Numbered from the stretch's first letter, positions 23,342-34,732 are shown. The stretch: 64,000 nt of DNA from Ilex aquifolium (GCA_951799425.1 OX637396.1:12561701-12625700), one strand, 5' to 3'. Numbers and translations are program-made. The notes: generated by a model from the sequence alone, not told the origin.

Positions 23342-23548
23342 GTTTTTATTTTTTAATTGATGTTTTATTTTTCATGCTTTTGGTGATGAGTCACCATCAA
23401 ACTTTTGCTTTGACTTTCTTCCACTTCTGGAGGCTTGACTCTACGTCCTCCTCCCTTGTACATTTTTCCTTTTAATTATATATACAGGTAGGGGTCCTGC
23501 CAAACCCCCCACCCACACTGGGTGGTTTTAAAAAAAAAAAAAAAAAAA
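23342..23548 (+). mobile_element. LINE 3' UTR and poly(A) tail
   Basis: About 190 bp of T-rich then C-rich sequence (ccaaaccccccacccaca) ends in an A tract at 23530-23548. The sequence after the tail does not repeat the 5' junction, so no target duplication is recognised. Confidence 0.75.
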
Positions 23549-23828
23549 GTATTTTTAATTTTGAATATCCAAAAAATACTTATTTAATGAAAGTGCTTTT
23601 CTTATAAAACACTTTTGATAAACACTTATTGAAAAAGTATTTATAAAATTTCATAAGTCATCACAAACGCACTTATATATGGTGGGTACTCAGTGTGAAA
23701 TCAATTGGTTGATTTATGATATTGGGCCTTAGGTTGATCATATTATATCACTCGATATTACATCACATAAAAATTGGCCGGTGGCCAGAAAGATGATTTG
23801 ATCAAGAATTGAGTTTTATTTTAACATT

Positions 23829-24031
23829 CTAGATATTGTTCGTGCCTGAAGATACAGAGTAATGAAAAAATTGTCAATTATAAAAATATTTATATTCATA
23901 TCCAAAATCAAATCACAAGCAAGAGAAAAAAGAATTTAAGTACCAATTATAATGGGAGTGAGCGGTGGTAGTAGTGGTGGGCGACAATAGTGGTAGTGGG
24001 AGACGGTGATGGTTGTGGCGGACAACTTGGC
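23829..24031 (-). mobile_element. Helitron 3'-end fragment
   Basis: In plus orientation CTAGATATTGTTCGTGCCTG then aagatacagagtaatg, matching the reverse complement of the 3' end at 53650-53870. It is followed by the GTGGTGG-rich tract that mirrors its CACC tract. It joins RLP upstream sequence at about 24032. The 5' end was not found. Confidence 0.65.
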
Positions 24032-24640
24032 TCAATATGATAAGTTCAGGGCTAGTTGAGTTTAGTTTGATAGATGCATGGAAAGAAACTCATTATATAT
24101 AACCTTTAGAATATGATAAGGTTTTAACTTTTTGAGAACAAAAGCAAAAATCAACGAAAAATGAACGGCTCATGCAATTCCAAACAGTGGGAATGGTCCA
24201 CAATTAACACTGACTAATTAAGACAAAAGGAAGTCTATTCAAGTGATTTGTACAGGAGAAGAATAATTGAGCCATGAGAGTTACAATTATCTTCTCATCA
24301 TCAACTTTCCGCAAGAGGAAGGCTAAAAACATATACCCCCAAAATAGAGCCAAGAAATTCAGTATACAAACAGGGCTACCATCCCTTAAAGTCCGTGACG
24401 TACCAACGACTTCATTGTCGGAGAGCCTTAGACCATTTCCACACCGTGTTCTTTAAGTATCACTGTTTGATGTTGAGTGTGCCTTCCATGATCAAATGGC
24501 AAACAGAAAGTCTTGATAAGTCAGAGTGAAGAGCCAAGTTGTCCACCAATAGACAAGCTAAGTGCCTTGCTTTCAAAGGAGCTAAGTGCCTTGCTTTCAA
24601 AGGCATTTGCTTACTAACAGAATATTTGGATGGACCCCAG
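24032..24640 (-). pseudogene. Second copy of the RLP upstream region, coding part missing
   Basis: Matches 17354-17840, starting only about 10 bases upstream of where the receptor ATG would lie. The coding sequence is replaced by the Helitron tail. It contains about 120 extra bases (24157-24290) absent at the other locus, and an 18-base block (gctaagtgccttgctttc) duplicated at 24557-24597. Either a tandem RLP duplicate lost its body, or the Helitron captured this promoter segment. Confidence 0.7.
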
Positions 24641-25477
24641 TTGAATAAGAAGCACGATCTATGACGTTTGGAGGAGAAAAGGCTCAGAAATTAATTATGC
24701 CACAAATCTATAGTGAATATCATACTATGTATAATATGAACCCATCTTCCAAAGCCTCGCAGCGAACTCAACCTTTCAACTCCTTTTTAAGTTAAGTTGT
24801 CCAGACTGATGATTCAAAAGAAAGTAAATGTCCTACTCATAAATCTCAATGCTGCTAAAAAGTGTGTATTTTTATTCAAGTCTGTTAGGGCTTAGGTCAT
24901 AAAGGCATTGTCATACAACTATGCCAAAATCCTAAAAATAAGAAGCCGACTAGTAATATATTAAAATTTTCTTTTCTTGGGGTAATATATTAAAATTTTC
25001 ATTTTTTCTTTAATAAGATGGGCAGCTACTTCACTGGGATGAGTGATTAATTTTCATTTGGATTATCGGAGGCTACAGTTTCACAACAATACGCACGAAA
25101 AACACCTTATATAAACTGAGGAGTTGAACTTAAAAAGTTTGCCAGAATCACTTCAATTAGCATCACAATGCCACCTAATGGCCTATAGCTGAACTAGTTC
25201 CTGCCGTTAGAGAATTTCCTCCCAACTGTCTTGCCATTCGCAGTGGTCTTGATGGTGCCCGTATATGCATCAGAACCCGGATATCTGACATAATAAAGTC
25301 CCTCAATCTCCTCGAGTCGCCCTTCTTTTCCAAAGTGGGAAACTTGGTTAAAGAGAGCAAGAAAAAATATTAAAATTTCTAATCTGCTTTCCAACATTAA
25401 TATGATGCTTCTATAAGCATTTTTTACAGTGTAGTTCATTTAGATGTGTTTTTGAGTCTAACTTACCACCTATAGTT
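24641..25477. other. Intergenic, with one possible minus-strand exon
   Basis: At 25195-25345 the minus strand reads GLYYVRYPGSDAYTGTIKT then TVGRKFSNGRN and a stop, preceded by an acceptor-like tract. It looks protein-like, but I cannot assign a family and no partner exons are seen. The rest is AT-rich without features. Confidence 0.25.
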
Positions 25478-25862
25478 TGTTGAAAAATAAACTTGTTTTA
25501 GAGTTTATTATAATATTAAGGTGTGTTAATTAGGTGTGCGTTAGTGGGCAAGAAATATGCAAGTAGTGAAAGACAAGAGTATTATTGGGGTGTTATTTCC
25601 CAAATAATTGTGTCTTAATATTGTAGAGGTTACTAGAATTAGTGGGTGTAATGGTATCTTAATATAATATTAGGGATTATATGTATGACCTATATAAATA
25701 GGGTACATGACCTAGAGTTTCAAGTAAATAGAGTTGAATAGAAATTGAAGAGTCAAAGTTGAGTGTGTGATTGTAATCAACTTGTATGAAAATTATTTTT
25801 TCTTTGAGTGTTCATATCCTCCTCTACTTTCTTCCATTTTATTTCTAGTCCTCTTAACTCCA
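25478..25862 (+). mobile_element. Copia-like LTR (385 bp), 5' end of a retrotransposon remnant
   Basis: Begins TGTTGAAAAATAAACTTG, has a TATA box (tatataaatagg at 25690-25701) and ends ctcca. A primer-binding-like tagtatcagaac (25869-25880) follows, close to the initiator tRNA-Met site TGGTATCAGAGC. A leader-like stretch continues to about 25940 and then decays. No gag-pol or second LTR is seen. Confidence 0.65.
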
Positions 25863-26228
25863 ATAAAGTAGTATCAGAACAATTTTCTTGTTGTAGTAAT
25901 TCCAACATAGTTGAGGAGAAGAAGTCGTCAAATAGCTGAATGTATAAGACAGGTCTTTGTACATGTAAAGGTGATTCGGAATCAGGATCTGTTAGTCATG
26001 AGAAAAAATTACTCCAAAAAATATTCCTAGTCAAATTAGTTTATTGGTTTGTTTGGAAATATTGGCATTTATGGTTTAAGAAATTGTACAAATTGAGCTC
26101 CGAGTGCATTAAGGAGGAATGAGTGCAAGCAAGACGTGTGGGAAATACTCTAGATGCTCGTATGCTAAATTAAGCTGGACAAGTGATTATGATGAAAATT
26201 TTAATTTCCAAAAACTATGTTTATTCTG
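25863..26228. other. Decayed retrotransposon leader and unassigned sequence
   Basis: Follows the primer-binding site. A 60-codon frame at 25940-26122 has no recognisable domain. Confidence 0.35.
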
Positions 26229-26421
26229 TTTTTTTTTTATTCAACAAGATGTTCGGGTTAGCTTACGCGTCCGGTCAAAGACAGACCATTCACGTTAGGA
26301 TTTGAGTATTTATAAGGGATAAATCTCTTATAGCTTGACCCAATAAGTTAACCAAAATTTGAACTCAAGATGTCTGGGTTTACAGCTCGTCCTTATTACC
26401 ACCTGAGCTACCCTTGAGGTT
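26229..26421 (-). mobile_element. tRNA-derived SINE, probable
   Basis: On the minus strand an A-box-like TAGCTCAGGTGGTAA (complement at 26396-26410) is followed by a B-box-like GAGTTCAAATTTT (complement near 26354-26366). A non-tRNA body follows, ending in A-rich tail (T10 at 26229-26238). The order and about 30-base box spacing fit a polymerase III tRNA-related SINE. No clear target duplication. Confidence 0.55.
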
Positions 26422-26497
26422 GTAAAATTTGTTCTTTTGGCTCTGGAGTTATGTGTACCCTTAGCTCTTGATTAATTTGTGAACGAAAGGTTAATGA

Positions 26498-26995
26498 TTC
26501 GTTTGGTAGGGTGGATGAAAAAATAGAAGGATGGAAAGTGAGAGTGAGAGTGATACATTTTCTATCCTTCAAGGGAGAAATCCTTCATTCCCTCCTTTGT
26601 ATTTGATAGGAATGATGAAAAGTATGAAGAATTGATTTTTTTTGTGTTTGGTAAGATGAAAAAAGTTATTTTATTTTATTTTTTTGAGAAAAAAATATAC
26701 ATACATATTTTATCATTATATCTATATATGAAATTAATATATACGTAATATGTAATTGATAAATATGATATATAGACAAATAATATATATTTCAACACAC
26801 ATAATTAACTTTCCATCCACTTTTCCTCCCAATTTTGGAGGAATTGATTTTGATGAGTTGGAAGGAAAGTTAATTCATCAACTTTTTCATCCTTTCTATT
26901 TTCTTTCCTTACCAAACATAATGTTTTATCTATCCCTCTAACTTTCCATCCTTCCAACTTTCTATCATTCTTTTTTTTTCATCGTACCAAACGAA
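26498..26995. mobile_element. MITE, about 500 bp, TIR TTCGTTTGGTA
   Basis: Left end TTCGTTTGGTAGGGTGGATG and right end (reverse complement TTCGTTTGGTACGATGAAAA) match and continue as a long imperfect inverted repeat with ggatggaaag on both sides. The interior is AT-rich and non-coding. Superfamily not determined. Confidence 0.65.
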
Positions 26996-27075
26996 GTATA
27001 ATGTATACTCATGTGTAAAGCCATCTTTTACTTGTAAAGACATTTTGATCAATGGAGTAATTTTATTATTTTTTT

Positions 27076-27086
27076 GGGGGGGGGGG
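27076..27086 (+). repeat. G11 homopolymer
   Basis: Eleven consecutive G after a T-run. It sits in a stretch (27060-27150) resembling dispersed repeat sequence; nothing else was seen between 26996 and 27161. Confidence 0.9.
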
Positions 27087-27161
27087 AGCGAGGGTAAACT
27101 TGAACCTTTCACCCCAAAAAGGCAAAGTTTTCACAAAATAAGTACTATTAAACTAAAGACC

Positions 27162-27630
27162 TGTTGGCATGAAGTTATTTAATTTCTGGAAAAAAAAAGT
27201 GAATACGAAATGAATACTGATAAACAAAAATGAAGAAAGATGAATTCCTCTGATTACTGAGAGGTTACTTAGATGACTGAAAGGTGAACTAGAGGATGAT
27301 TCCAACACTATTACAGAACACACTGGCATCATCTTCCTCATTGTCTACTCAGAAAAAGCTTGTATTCTCTAAGCATTCCCTTGTACAGACTCTAAGCCAA
27401 ACAAACTACTGTAACTCGTCTTCTTCAGGCAATATACACCCCTAAGGAGCAAAAGACTCTCTTACAATGGACGTAACCTTAGTTTTTCAACTAGGGTGAA
27501 CCACTTATCTAGTGTCTCAACTTTTCTTTCTTAGCTTTATCCATTTCTAGTCCATATACTTACTCTATCCCTTTTCTGGGCCATTCGACTGCGGTTCTGG
27601 ACCTGGGACTAGCATTTCCAAGCACCATCA
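27162..27630 (+). mobile_element. Probable 5' LTR of Tat/gypsy element
   Basis: Begins TGTTGGCATG and ends caccatca. It is followed at once by gtttggcgccatttgtgggaa, the kind of primer-binding site seen in Tat-lineage elements. The LTR start is inferred from the TGTTGG...CCATCA termini only; no 3' LTR is available for comparison. Confidence 0.5.
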
Positions 27631-27642
27631 GTTTGGCGCCAT

Positions 27643-29440
27643 TTGTGGGAAACGATTTTCATCATTTCCTTAAAGTTTTCTTCATACATCTCTATTAGTT
27701 CGATGGTTTCTACTCGGAACATGAATAAATCTCACACCAACCCCCAGGTTCATCAGAACCTACCAGAAAATTCCCCCTCCCCTGCCCCCACGGCGGACAT
27801 CGAAAATCACCCTCCAGCGGTGGATCCACCTCCACTCAACGAGTTGGAAACCTACCGACAGACCACCATGCAACTTATGAAGCAGAATCAGGATTTGATA
27901 GCGTGGATTCAGTCTCATCACCTCCCGCCGGTCACACTAGTGCACCACGAGCCTCCTCCTCCTCCTCCAGTACAGCACGACGGTCCTCATCAGGACCGTC
28001 AAGTGCCGCCCAGTGGAGTCACAGAACTCCATGAACGCAGCCACTCTGGAGAGAATCATCGGAGGATACATCTGGGCGAACATGTTGAAGATGAAGCCCA
28101 CAGTCGGGCCCGAGCTGTTCATCAAGATGACAGATCCTTTCCCCCACCAGACGTCATGGATCACATTCTAGAGCAAAGACTTCGCGAGATCCAACAAGAA
28201 TTGGGGAACGTGAAAGAAGTGGTTAAGGGGAAAGCCCTCGCGACCAAGGACGCCTTCGTCCAAAAGACTAAGTCGTCTCTCACTCCGAAGATCCTTCATT
28301 TTCCCCTCCCTCAAAAATTTCGAATGTTGTTGATAGAGGCGTTTGATGGAACCAAGGACCTAGTGGACCACTTGAACTCTTACAAGAACCAAATGGAGTT
28401 ACATGGGTATCCAGACCCCATTCGATGTCGAGCTTTCACCATAACCCTCAAAGGGTCAGCGATAACTTGGTTCAACAGGTTGCAGCCAGCGTCGATCTCT
28501 TCTTTCAGAAAATTGTCTATACAGTTCGTTTCGCATTTCATCGGGGCCAGAACATACAAGAAACCCTCTTGTCATCTTTTGAGTGTTAAATAGGGGCCCA
28601 ACGAGTCCCTCCGGAGCTACGTACAACGTTTCAATCAGGAATGCTTGAAAGTAGAAAGTGTGGACGACAAATTCGCACTGACTACATTCATGTCCAGGCT
28701 CGACGTCCAATCGAAGGATCTCCTCTTTTTAATCGCCAAAAAGCCTCAGTCCACTATGGTTGAGGTACTTGCAAAGGTCGAGAAGTACATTAATGGCGAG
28801 GAGGCCCTTCGTTTAAAAGGAGGGTCAACATCTGCCGAAGGAGAAAGGAAGAAGAGGGAGCGCAGTCCCATAAAAGAGAAAAAATGCGACAGGTCCCCGC
28901 AGAGGCAATGTCAGAGACCGTCTGGGACCCCCGCCTCAAGATTTACAACCCCGATATGCTCCAGCGCGACTCCCGTCCCTGATCACCTCCATTGCACAGG
29001 TCCTCTATGAAGTCCAGAATGAGAGATTCATCTGCTGGCCACCTCGGATGAAATCAAATCCCAGATGGCGAGACCACTTCAAATACTATGAGTTCCACAA
29101 AGACACCGACCATAAGACGAATGATTGCATCTAGCTCAAACAAGAAATAAAATACTTGATCTAGAGAGGACACCTACGCCACTATGTGGCAGGAGAAGGG
29201 AGAGAACAAAATGACCAAGGGCAAGATGCCCAAGCTGCCGCTCCACCCCCGCAACAATATCAACAGGTCCTTGGCGAAATCATGGTCATCTCAGGTGGTT
29301 TCGCAAGAGGTGGTGAATCCAGCTCAGCACAGAAGGCGTATGCCAGGAGGGCAAGATCAGATGATTTTGTCGAAGTTCAGGCCGTCCGAAAAGGGCCACA
29401 CTGAGATCTAGAAATTACTTTCTCCGAGGCTGACCTCGAA
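27643..29440 (+). pseudogene. Tat/gypsy gag, disrupted
   Basis: Capsid polyprotein of a Ty3/gypsy element. The N-terminal region is proline-rich and poorly conserved. The gag domain follows (FPLPQKFRMLLIEAFDGTKD, GYPDPIRCRAFTITLKGSA, WFNRLQPASISSFRKL, FNQECLKVESVDDKFALTTF), with AKVEKYINGEEALR at its end. TAG at 28591-28593 interrupts what should be LLSVKQGPNESL. After about 28960 the frame shifts several times; a histidine/cysteine linker (HFKYYEFHKDTDHKTNDCI) and RGHLRHYVAGEGRE are readable in another frame. The element is dead. Confidence 0.85.
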
Positions 29441-29442
29441 GG

Positions 29443-30222
29443 GTGCCAGCATCCTCACGACGACCCCTGGTTGTAAAGGCTACCATCGCAAATAAAACTA
29501 TACATCGGGTACTCATCGATAATGGCAGTTCAGCCGACATTAATTTTCTATCAGCTTTCAATCAGCTCGGTATAGACAGGTCACGGCTTGAACCCGTACG
29601 AACTTATCTCCCAGGCTTCTCGGGTGCAAGAGTCTTGCCTATCAGATCTATCCAGCTCGTCCTCACCTTGGGAGACCAACCCTACCAGGTTATCACCACT
29701 GTCCGTTTCCTAGTGGTAGACGCCCCCTCCGCATACAACGTCCTTCAGGGGAGACCATCCCTCAATTCTATCAGAGCAATTCCCTCAGCGTATCACCAGG
29801 TGATGAAGTTTCCCACTGAGAATGGTGTCGGCACGGTCAGGGGGGATCAACGCCTTGCAAGGGAATGTTACGTGGTGTCAATGAGACAAAAAGAGGTGGA
29901 ATCTGTTCAACTGGAGGACCTGGATATGTGAGATGAGCTGGAGACATGGCCCACCCCCACGGAACAACTAGAGCCTGTACAGGTTGACGAAGACCCAGGG
30001 CATCTGGTCTTCGTAGGCTTTATGCTACTCCAGGACATCAAAGAAAAGCTTGTCTCGTTCCTAAAAGAAAATGCTGATGTGTTTGGCTGGAGGCAGGAAG
30101 ACATGGAAAGAATTGATCCAGCAGTGATCATACATCGGCTTAGTGTCAATTCAAACTGCAAACCAGTTAGGCAAAAAAGAAGAAGCTTTGCCCTATAGAG
30201 ATAGAAAGCAATCAACGAGGAG
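29443..30222 (+). pseudogene. Tat/gypsy aspartic protease region
   Basis: Retroelement protease. LIDNGSSADINFLSAFNQLG carries the DNGSS active-site variant usual in this lineage, and YNVLQGRPSLNSIRAIPS is the typical distal motif. A TGA follows GDM-type sequence at 29929-29931; the frame continues into a connection region (VFGWRQEDMERIDPAVI) with further stops near 30196-30204. Confidence 0.85.
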
Positions 30223-31060
30223 GTGGCCAAGCTACTACACGCAAAAGCCATCAGGGAGGTCGACTATCCGATCTGGTTGGCTAATGTCATGCTCGTCAAG
30301 AAAGTAAAAGGAAAATGGCGCTTATGCATCAATTTCACCGATCTGAACCGCGTATGCCCCAAAGACAGCTTCCCCCTGCCCCAGATTGACTTGATAGTCA
30401 ATGCCACGGTGGGTTATGAACTCCTCAACTTTATAGATGCCTTTTCAGGCTACAACCAAATTAGGATGGACTCAAATGACCAAGAAAAAAATTCATTCAT
30501 CACCGACCAAGGAATCTTCTACTACCAAGTCATGCCTTTCAGTCTGAAGAATGTCGGAGTCACCTATCAAAGGCTGGTCAACAGGATGTTTCGCGAAAAG
30601 CTGGGCTCAACGATGGAGGTTTACATCGACGACATGCTCGTAAAGTCTCTCAAATCTGAACTCCATATTCAACACCTCGAGGAGGCATTCGAGATTATGC
30701 GACAATACAGGATGAAGTTAAACCTAACCAAGTGTGCTTTTGGGGTTTCAACAGGGAAGTTTCTGGGCTTTATATTCAATAGCAGGGGTATCGAGGTAAA
30801 CCCCGAGAAGGTGAAAGTCGTTCTGGAAATGAAGCCCCCCCACCAACACTCAGGAGATACAGCGCCTAACCGGGAGAATAGTAGCACTCAATCGGTTTGT
30901 TTCGCGCTCTAGTGACAAGTGTTAGCCCTTCTTCAAGGTTTTGAAGACTGTTTTTCGATAGGATGAGAAGTGTGAAGAGGCTTTCTAGGCCCTCAAGTCT
31001 TACCTGGCCTCACCACCAATGTTAGTGAGCCCCTAGGAAGGAGAAGTTTTAACCCTTTAC
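30223..31060 (+). pseudogene. Tat/gypsy reverse transcriptase
   Basis: Reverse transcriptase fingers and palm: ANVMLVKKVKGKWRLCINF, TDLNRVCPKDSFPLPQIDL, FIDAFSGYNQIRM, FITDQGIFYYQVMPFSLKN, catalytic VYIDDMLVKS, then LNLTKCAFGVSTGKFLGF and NPEKVK. Frame and stop disruption after about 30830 scrambles the thumb and connection (PLTRRIAALNRFVSRS-like sequence is readable only across shifts). Confidence 0.88.
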
Positions 31061-31830
31061 CTCGTCGTGTCTGACTTCTCAGTCAACGCCACCTTGGTGA
31101 AAGAAAAAGAGAGAATTCAACAGTCAGTTTATTTTTGCAGTAAGGCTCTTAGGGGGGCCGAGGAGCGATATCCGAAGATGGAGAAGCTCATCTTAGCCCT
31201 CCTTATGGAAGCCCAGAGATTGAGGTCATACTTTCAGGCACATACCATTGAGATTCCTACGGATCAGCTGATAAGGCAAGTCCTACATAAGCCGGAAGCC
31301 TCTGAAAGGCTAGTGAAGTGGGCGATGGAACTAAGTGAATTCGACATCAGATTCAAGCCGAGAACGACAATCAAAGGGCAAGTCTTAGCCGATTTCCTCG
31401 CCGAATTCACCTCACCATCGGAAGAGAATACAGAGAGCCTAGACTGCCTCGTCGATGTCCCGACCTGGAAGCTATACGTGGATGGCGCCTTAAATGCCCA
31501 GGGAAGCGGGGTTGGCCAGATCCTGACCTCGCTTGAAGGATATGATATGGGGTACGCCTTAAGGTTCAATTTTCAAGCATCCAATAATGAGGCAGAGTAC
31601 GAGGCCCTCATAGCGGGCTTAAACTTAGTTTTGTCAATGGATGCACAGTAGATCGTGATCCACTACGACTCTCAGTTAATGGTCAGACAGGTCGAGGAAG
31701 AGTACGCCACCAGAGATGACAAAATAGCCCTTTACATGATGAAGGTACATAGCCTGTTGAGCAAGTTTTTTGTAGCTGAGCTAATCCAAGTGCCTCGAGA
31801 GGCTAACGCCCGAGTTGACGTGCTGGCTAA
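31061..31830 (+). pseudogene. Tat/gypsy RNase H region including archaeal-like RNase H
   Basis: First a remnant of the usual RNase H domain (YFCSKALRGAEERYPKMEKL, ETDQLIRQVL-type, GRLVKWAMELSEFDIRFKPR). Then a second, archaeal-like RNase H (WKLYVDGALNAQGSGVGQIL, ASNNEAEYEALIAGLNLVLS, HYDSQLMVRQVEEEYATRDD, VPREANARVDVLAKLA). Dual RNase H is a known mark of the Tat lineage. A TAG at 31649-31651 splits the second domain. Confidence 0.85.
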
Positions 31831-32327
31831 GCTAGCCACTACCGCCCACCAGGACTTACCAGGGAAGGTTCTCGTCGAAATCTTATCCGAGCCCAGCATT
31901 CAGACCGATGAGGATCAAGCTATGCCAGTCCAAGAGACTACCTCGTGGATGGATCCTATCATATCCTTCTTACAAAACGGAGTCTTCCCAGACGACCCGA
32001 AGGAAGCGTTGAAGTTGAAAACCAAAGTAGCAAGGTTCACAGTCATTCAAGGTAAGTTATACAAAATGGTTTTTTCATTTCCACTAATGAAGTGTGTATC
32101 TGAGATGGAGGCAGATTATATTTTGAGAGAAATCCACGAGGGCATTTGCGGAAACTACATCGGCGCTAGGACTCTGGCAGGTAAGGCACTTCGACAAGGG
32201 TATTTCTGGCCCACTATGGCCAAGGATGCCAAGGAAATCGTGAAAATGTGCCAAGCTTGCCAGATTCATGGCAACCTGCCACACTACCCGCGAGAGCAGC
32301 TCACACCAGTCGTCAGCTCTTGGCCCT
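31831..32327 (+). pseudogene. Integrase N-terminal zinc-finger region, truncated
   Basis: The H2C2 region is seen as ILREIHEGICGNYIGARTLA, ALRQGYFWPTMAKDA and VKMCQACQIHGNLPH. Protein similarity stops at SSWP just before the expected catalytic core, where CACTA-like terminal repeats begin. Confidence 0.85.
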
Positions 32328-32328
32328 C

Positions 32329-32515
32329 ACAAAAAATACTATTAGCCACAGTAGGTGACCGTCGCAACAAACCCATTTACAACAGTTTTAATCTGTCGCA
32401 AAAGATATTATTAGCCACAATAGGAGACAGTCTCAACAAACCCATTTATGATGGTTTTTTACGGTCGCAAAAGATATTATTTGCCACGGCAGAAGGCCGA
32501 CACAAAAAAAAAATG
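32329..32515 (+). repeat. Three-unit subterminal repeat, about 68 bp
   Basis: Units starting 32329, 32397 and 32465 share tcgcaaaa-ata-tatt-gccac followed by caacaaacccatttac-like sequence. Typical place and size for CACTA subterminal repeats. Confidence 0.8.
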
Positions 32516-33372
32516 ATATTACTCTTTTAACGTTATTTGCGTCAGCAACTTGCTTTCATAAATAATTTTTTTTTTAAAAACCTAATTCTCTCTTTCACAT
32601 TTTTCTGTACACCTATTTACATATCTAATGCATTACCTATAACATCATTTGATTAAAATAATAAGACACATCTCTCAAAACAATAGCATCTAAATTTAAA
32701 AATAAAAATATATTCAGCATAAGTAAATAACATCCAAAATTTTAAAAACAAATATTCCAAACTACGTAATGAAAGTGTAAATGCATAATAAAAAAATTTA
32801 GTCTCCCAATGGACCATTTGCTCTTTAGTCATGCACAATGTGTACTCTCTACTCATGCGTCATCTACTCTCTGCCATATCTACTCATTTGATAGCACCTA
32901 CAAAAGATTCGATTTGTGTTATTATTGTCAATAATATGTTTTGTAGTGATAGGACTACGAAATCTCTAGAAAAGGACAATGAGGCACGAGATTGTATATA
33001 AGAGAATTCAACTCACACAATGGGAGATTTAAATATTTCCATCTCAAAAAAGCATCATAAATTATTTAGGGCTATAAATTCCTTTAAATAATTAATCAGT
33101 TAACTAATAAAAATTCTGAGACCTCGTATGATGTCTTTGTAATGTTTGGAAAGACTTTGCACTTCACACATTCAATCATGATTTTGGTGAAAAGTTCACT
33201 TCACTAATAAAAGTATTTGTACCGCTGCCTAAAAATAACAAACCATTGGAATGGATCAATACCCAGATCAGCTAGAGTCAGAAAATTTAGCGTTGCATAT
33301 CTATTCTAACCTGTCGGACGTTTGGGTTTTCATCATGCCTGCATACACACAGAGGATAATAGAATTTTCTTA

Positions 33373-33782
33373 GGGAGGAAAATGAGCAAGGAGAAGAAGT
33401 TTTTGACCAAGTTCGTAATCAGATACCTCTTTTGAGTTTTCACATAAAGTGTCAATTTCTTTATTTAACGGTGTAGAACATTAGATTTATTCATTGCTTC
33501 ACATATTAATTTCTGGTTCAGGTTGGTGAAATCTTGAGAACTTTGATAAAAACATTCAAGGCATCTTTCTTACCTTTCTTTGATGAGCTGTCGTCATATC
33601 AGATGCCTATGTGGGTACGTTTTGCCACAAGTCACCCTTTTTTCCAACTTCAAAGATTTGTTTTCTTTTTTTATGCTTGGCTTATTCTGCTGATGAATTT
33701 TGTGCATGCAACTATCTGTATCATGTTTCTTATTTATGAATTGCTGATATTTAATGCAGGGCAAGGACAAAACAGCTGAAGT
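33373..33782 (+). pseudogene. Captured importin-5 (karyopherin beta-3) fragment, three exons
   Basis: Three exon pieces keep splice sites. Exon a (about 33373-33410) reads REENEQGEEVFDQ with donor gttcgt. Exon b (33522-33614, after cag) reads VGEILRTLIKTFKASFLPFF then DELSSYQMPMW with donor gtacg. Exon c (33760-33781, after gcag) reads GKDKTAE and then runs into a stop. Joined they follow the conserved HEAT-repeat block of importin-5 nuclear import receptors in plants. Only this block of the roughly 1100-residue protein is present, and it lies within CACTA-like ends, so it is a transduplicated fragment and not a working gene. Confidence 0.8.
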
Positions 33783-34540
33783 TAACTAAGAAACAGAGCA
33801 CATTCAAACACCATAACATAGCTATTATGTCTTTGAAACACACCTTCAAGTAAAAGGATTCAAAATGACGTTTCTTCATAACAAAACATAGAAAAACTGA
33901 ATAATTGAACTTTTTTTAATCTCAGGGACAATTTAACAAACACTTGGAGGCACAATTATACATAACCCACTGAAACAATTACAAATACAAAACAATTCAA
34001 TATATAGTCTTATCACATATAATCGATCCGAAAAACAAAGTGATTTCGCTGGAAATCAATATCATTTTGGTTGAATTGGGCAGTCAGATGATTTATATTT
34101 TGCCTAAACCCATCAAGAAATTGAGAGGAATCAGAAAATCAATACGAAACATGCATGCCACAAACAAGGGCATTCTCTGCATCGAAAAGAGAAACAAGAA
34201 GGGGATTGCGAAGCTCCGGTTGTTCAACTTTATTATCATTGCCTTGAAAATTAATAAATTCCATAAAACAGATCATGGATATAAATAAACAACGTTTTCT
34301 ATCTGTTTTTAATACTTTGACCTTATTTTAGTAAATGAAATTACTGGGTTTGGGACTGGATTTAAGAGCTCGGATTTTGGGATTATAAATCTAAGTGGTT
34401 AACCTAAATAAATAAGTCAAAATTTTATCAATAGCAATAAAATACATCGAATCAAACCTCACTACCCTAAGCAGAATTTTGGCTAAACCATGCAAATCTC
34501 GTGTGTCTTTGTATATGCATATTTGTAAAGAATGAAGAAC

Positions 34541-34693
34541 AAAACCTACCTGGAGTGGCTGCTTTGACTTCGAGTTCTTGGGCTTGCTTGATTTTAGAGA
34601 GACAGAGGGGGAGAGAACCAGAGGGAGCGAGAGACAGTGGAGAGTTGTAGCTGGAGAAAAAGGAGGAGACGTGCGAAGAGAGAAAAGGCATGG
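34541..34693 (-). pseudogene. Possible captured first exon
   Basis: Minus-strand ATG at 34691 opens a Ser/Leu-rich 48-codon frame (MPFLSSHVSSFFSS start, KIKQAQELEVKAATPG end). It stops at a good donor (ccag|gtagg, donor GT complement near 34548-34549). It resembles a first exon with an organelle-targeting-like N-terminus. Source gene not recognised. Confidence 0.35.
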
Positions 34694-34732
34694 GACTGAT
34701 AATCAGATGAAAAAGAAAGTAGTTTTTTAATA

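Larger units (their letters stand above)
18292..23673. mobile_element. Composite element with inverted ends enclosing gene fragments and a LINE
   Basis: The left end AGTGTGTTTGGAATGACTTA (18292-18311) matches the reverse complement of the right end (AGTGCGTTTGTGATGACTTA, 23654-23673) at 17 of 20 bases. Similarity continues inward as AAGTGTTTT/AAAGTGCTTTT-type sequence on both sides (18292-18475, 23549-23673). Flanking octamers tatcatag and tatatatg are a poor target duplication, so class (hAT-like versus other) is unsettled. The interior contains unidentified gene pieces, a Myb/SANT exon and an L1 LINE, as in a gene-capturing transposon. Confidence 0.5.

Noticed and set aside
18284-23681. 8-bp target duplication (tatcatag / tatatatg) for the composite element
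   Set aside because: Only about 5 of 8 positions agree, no better than expected in AT-rich DNA.
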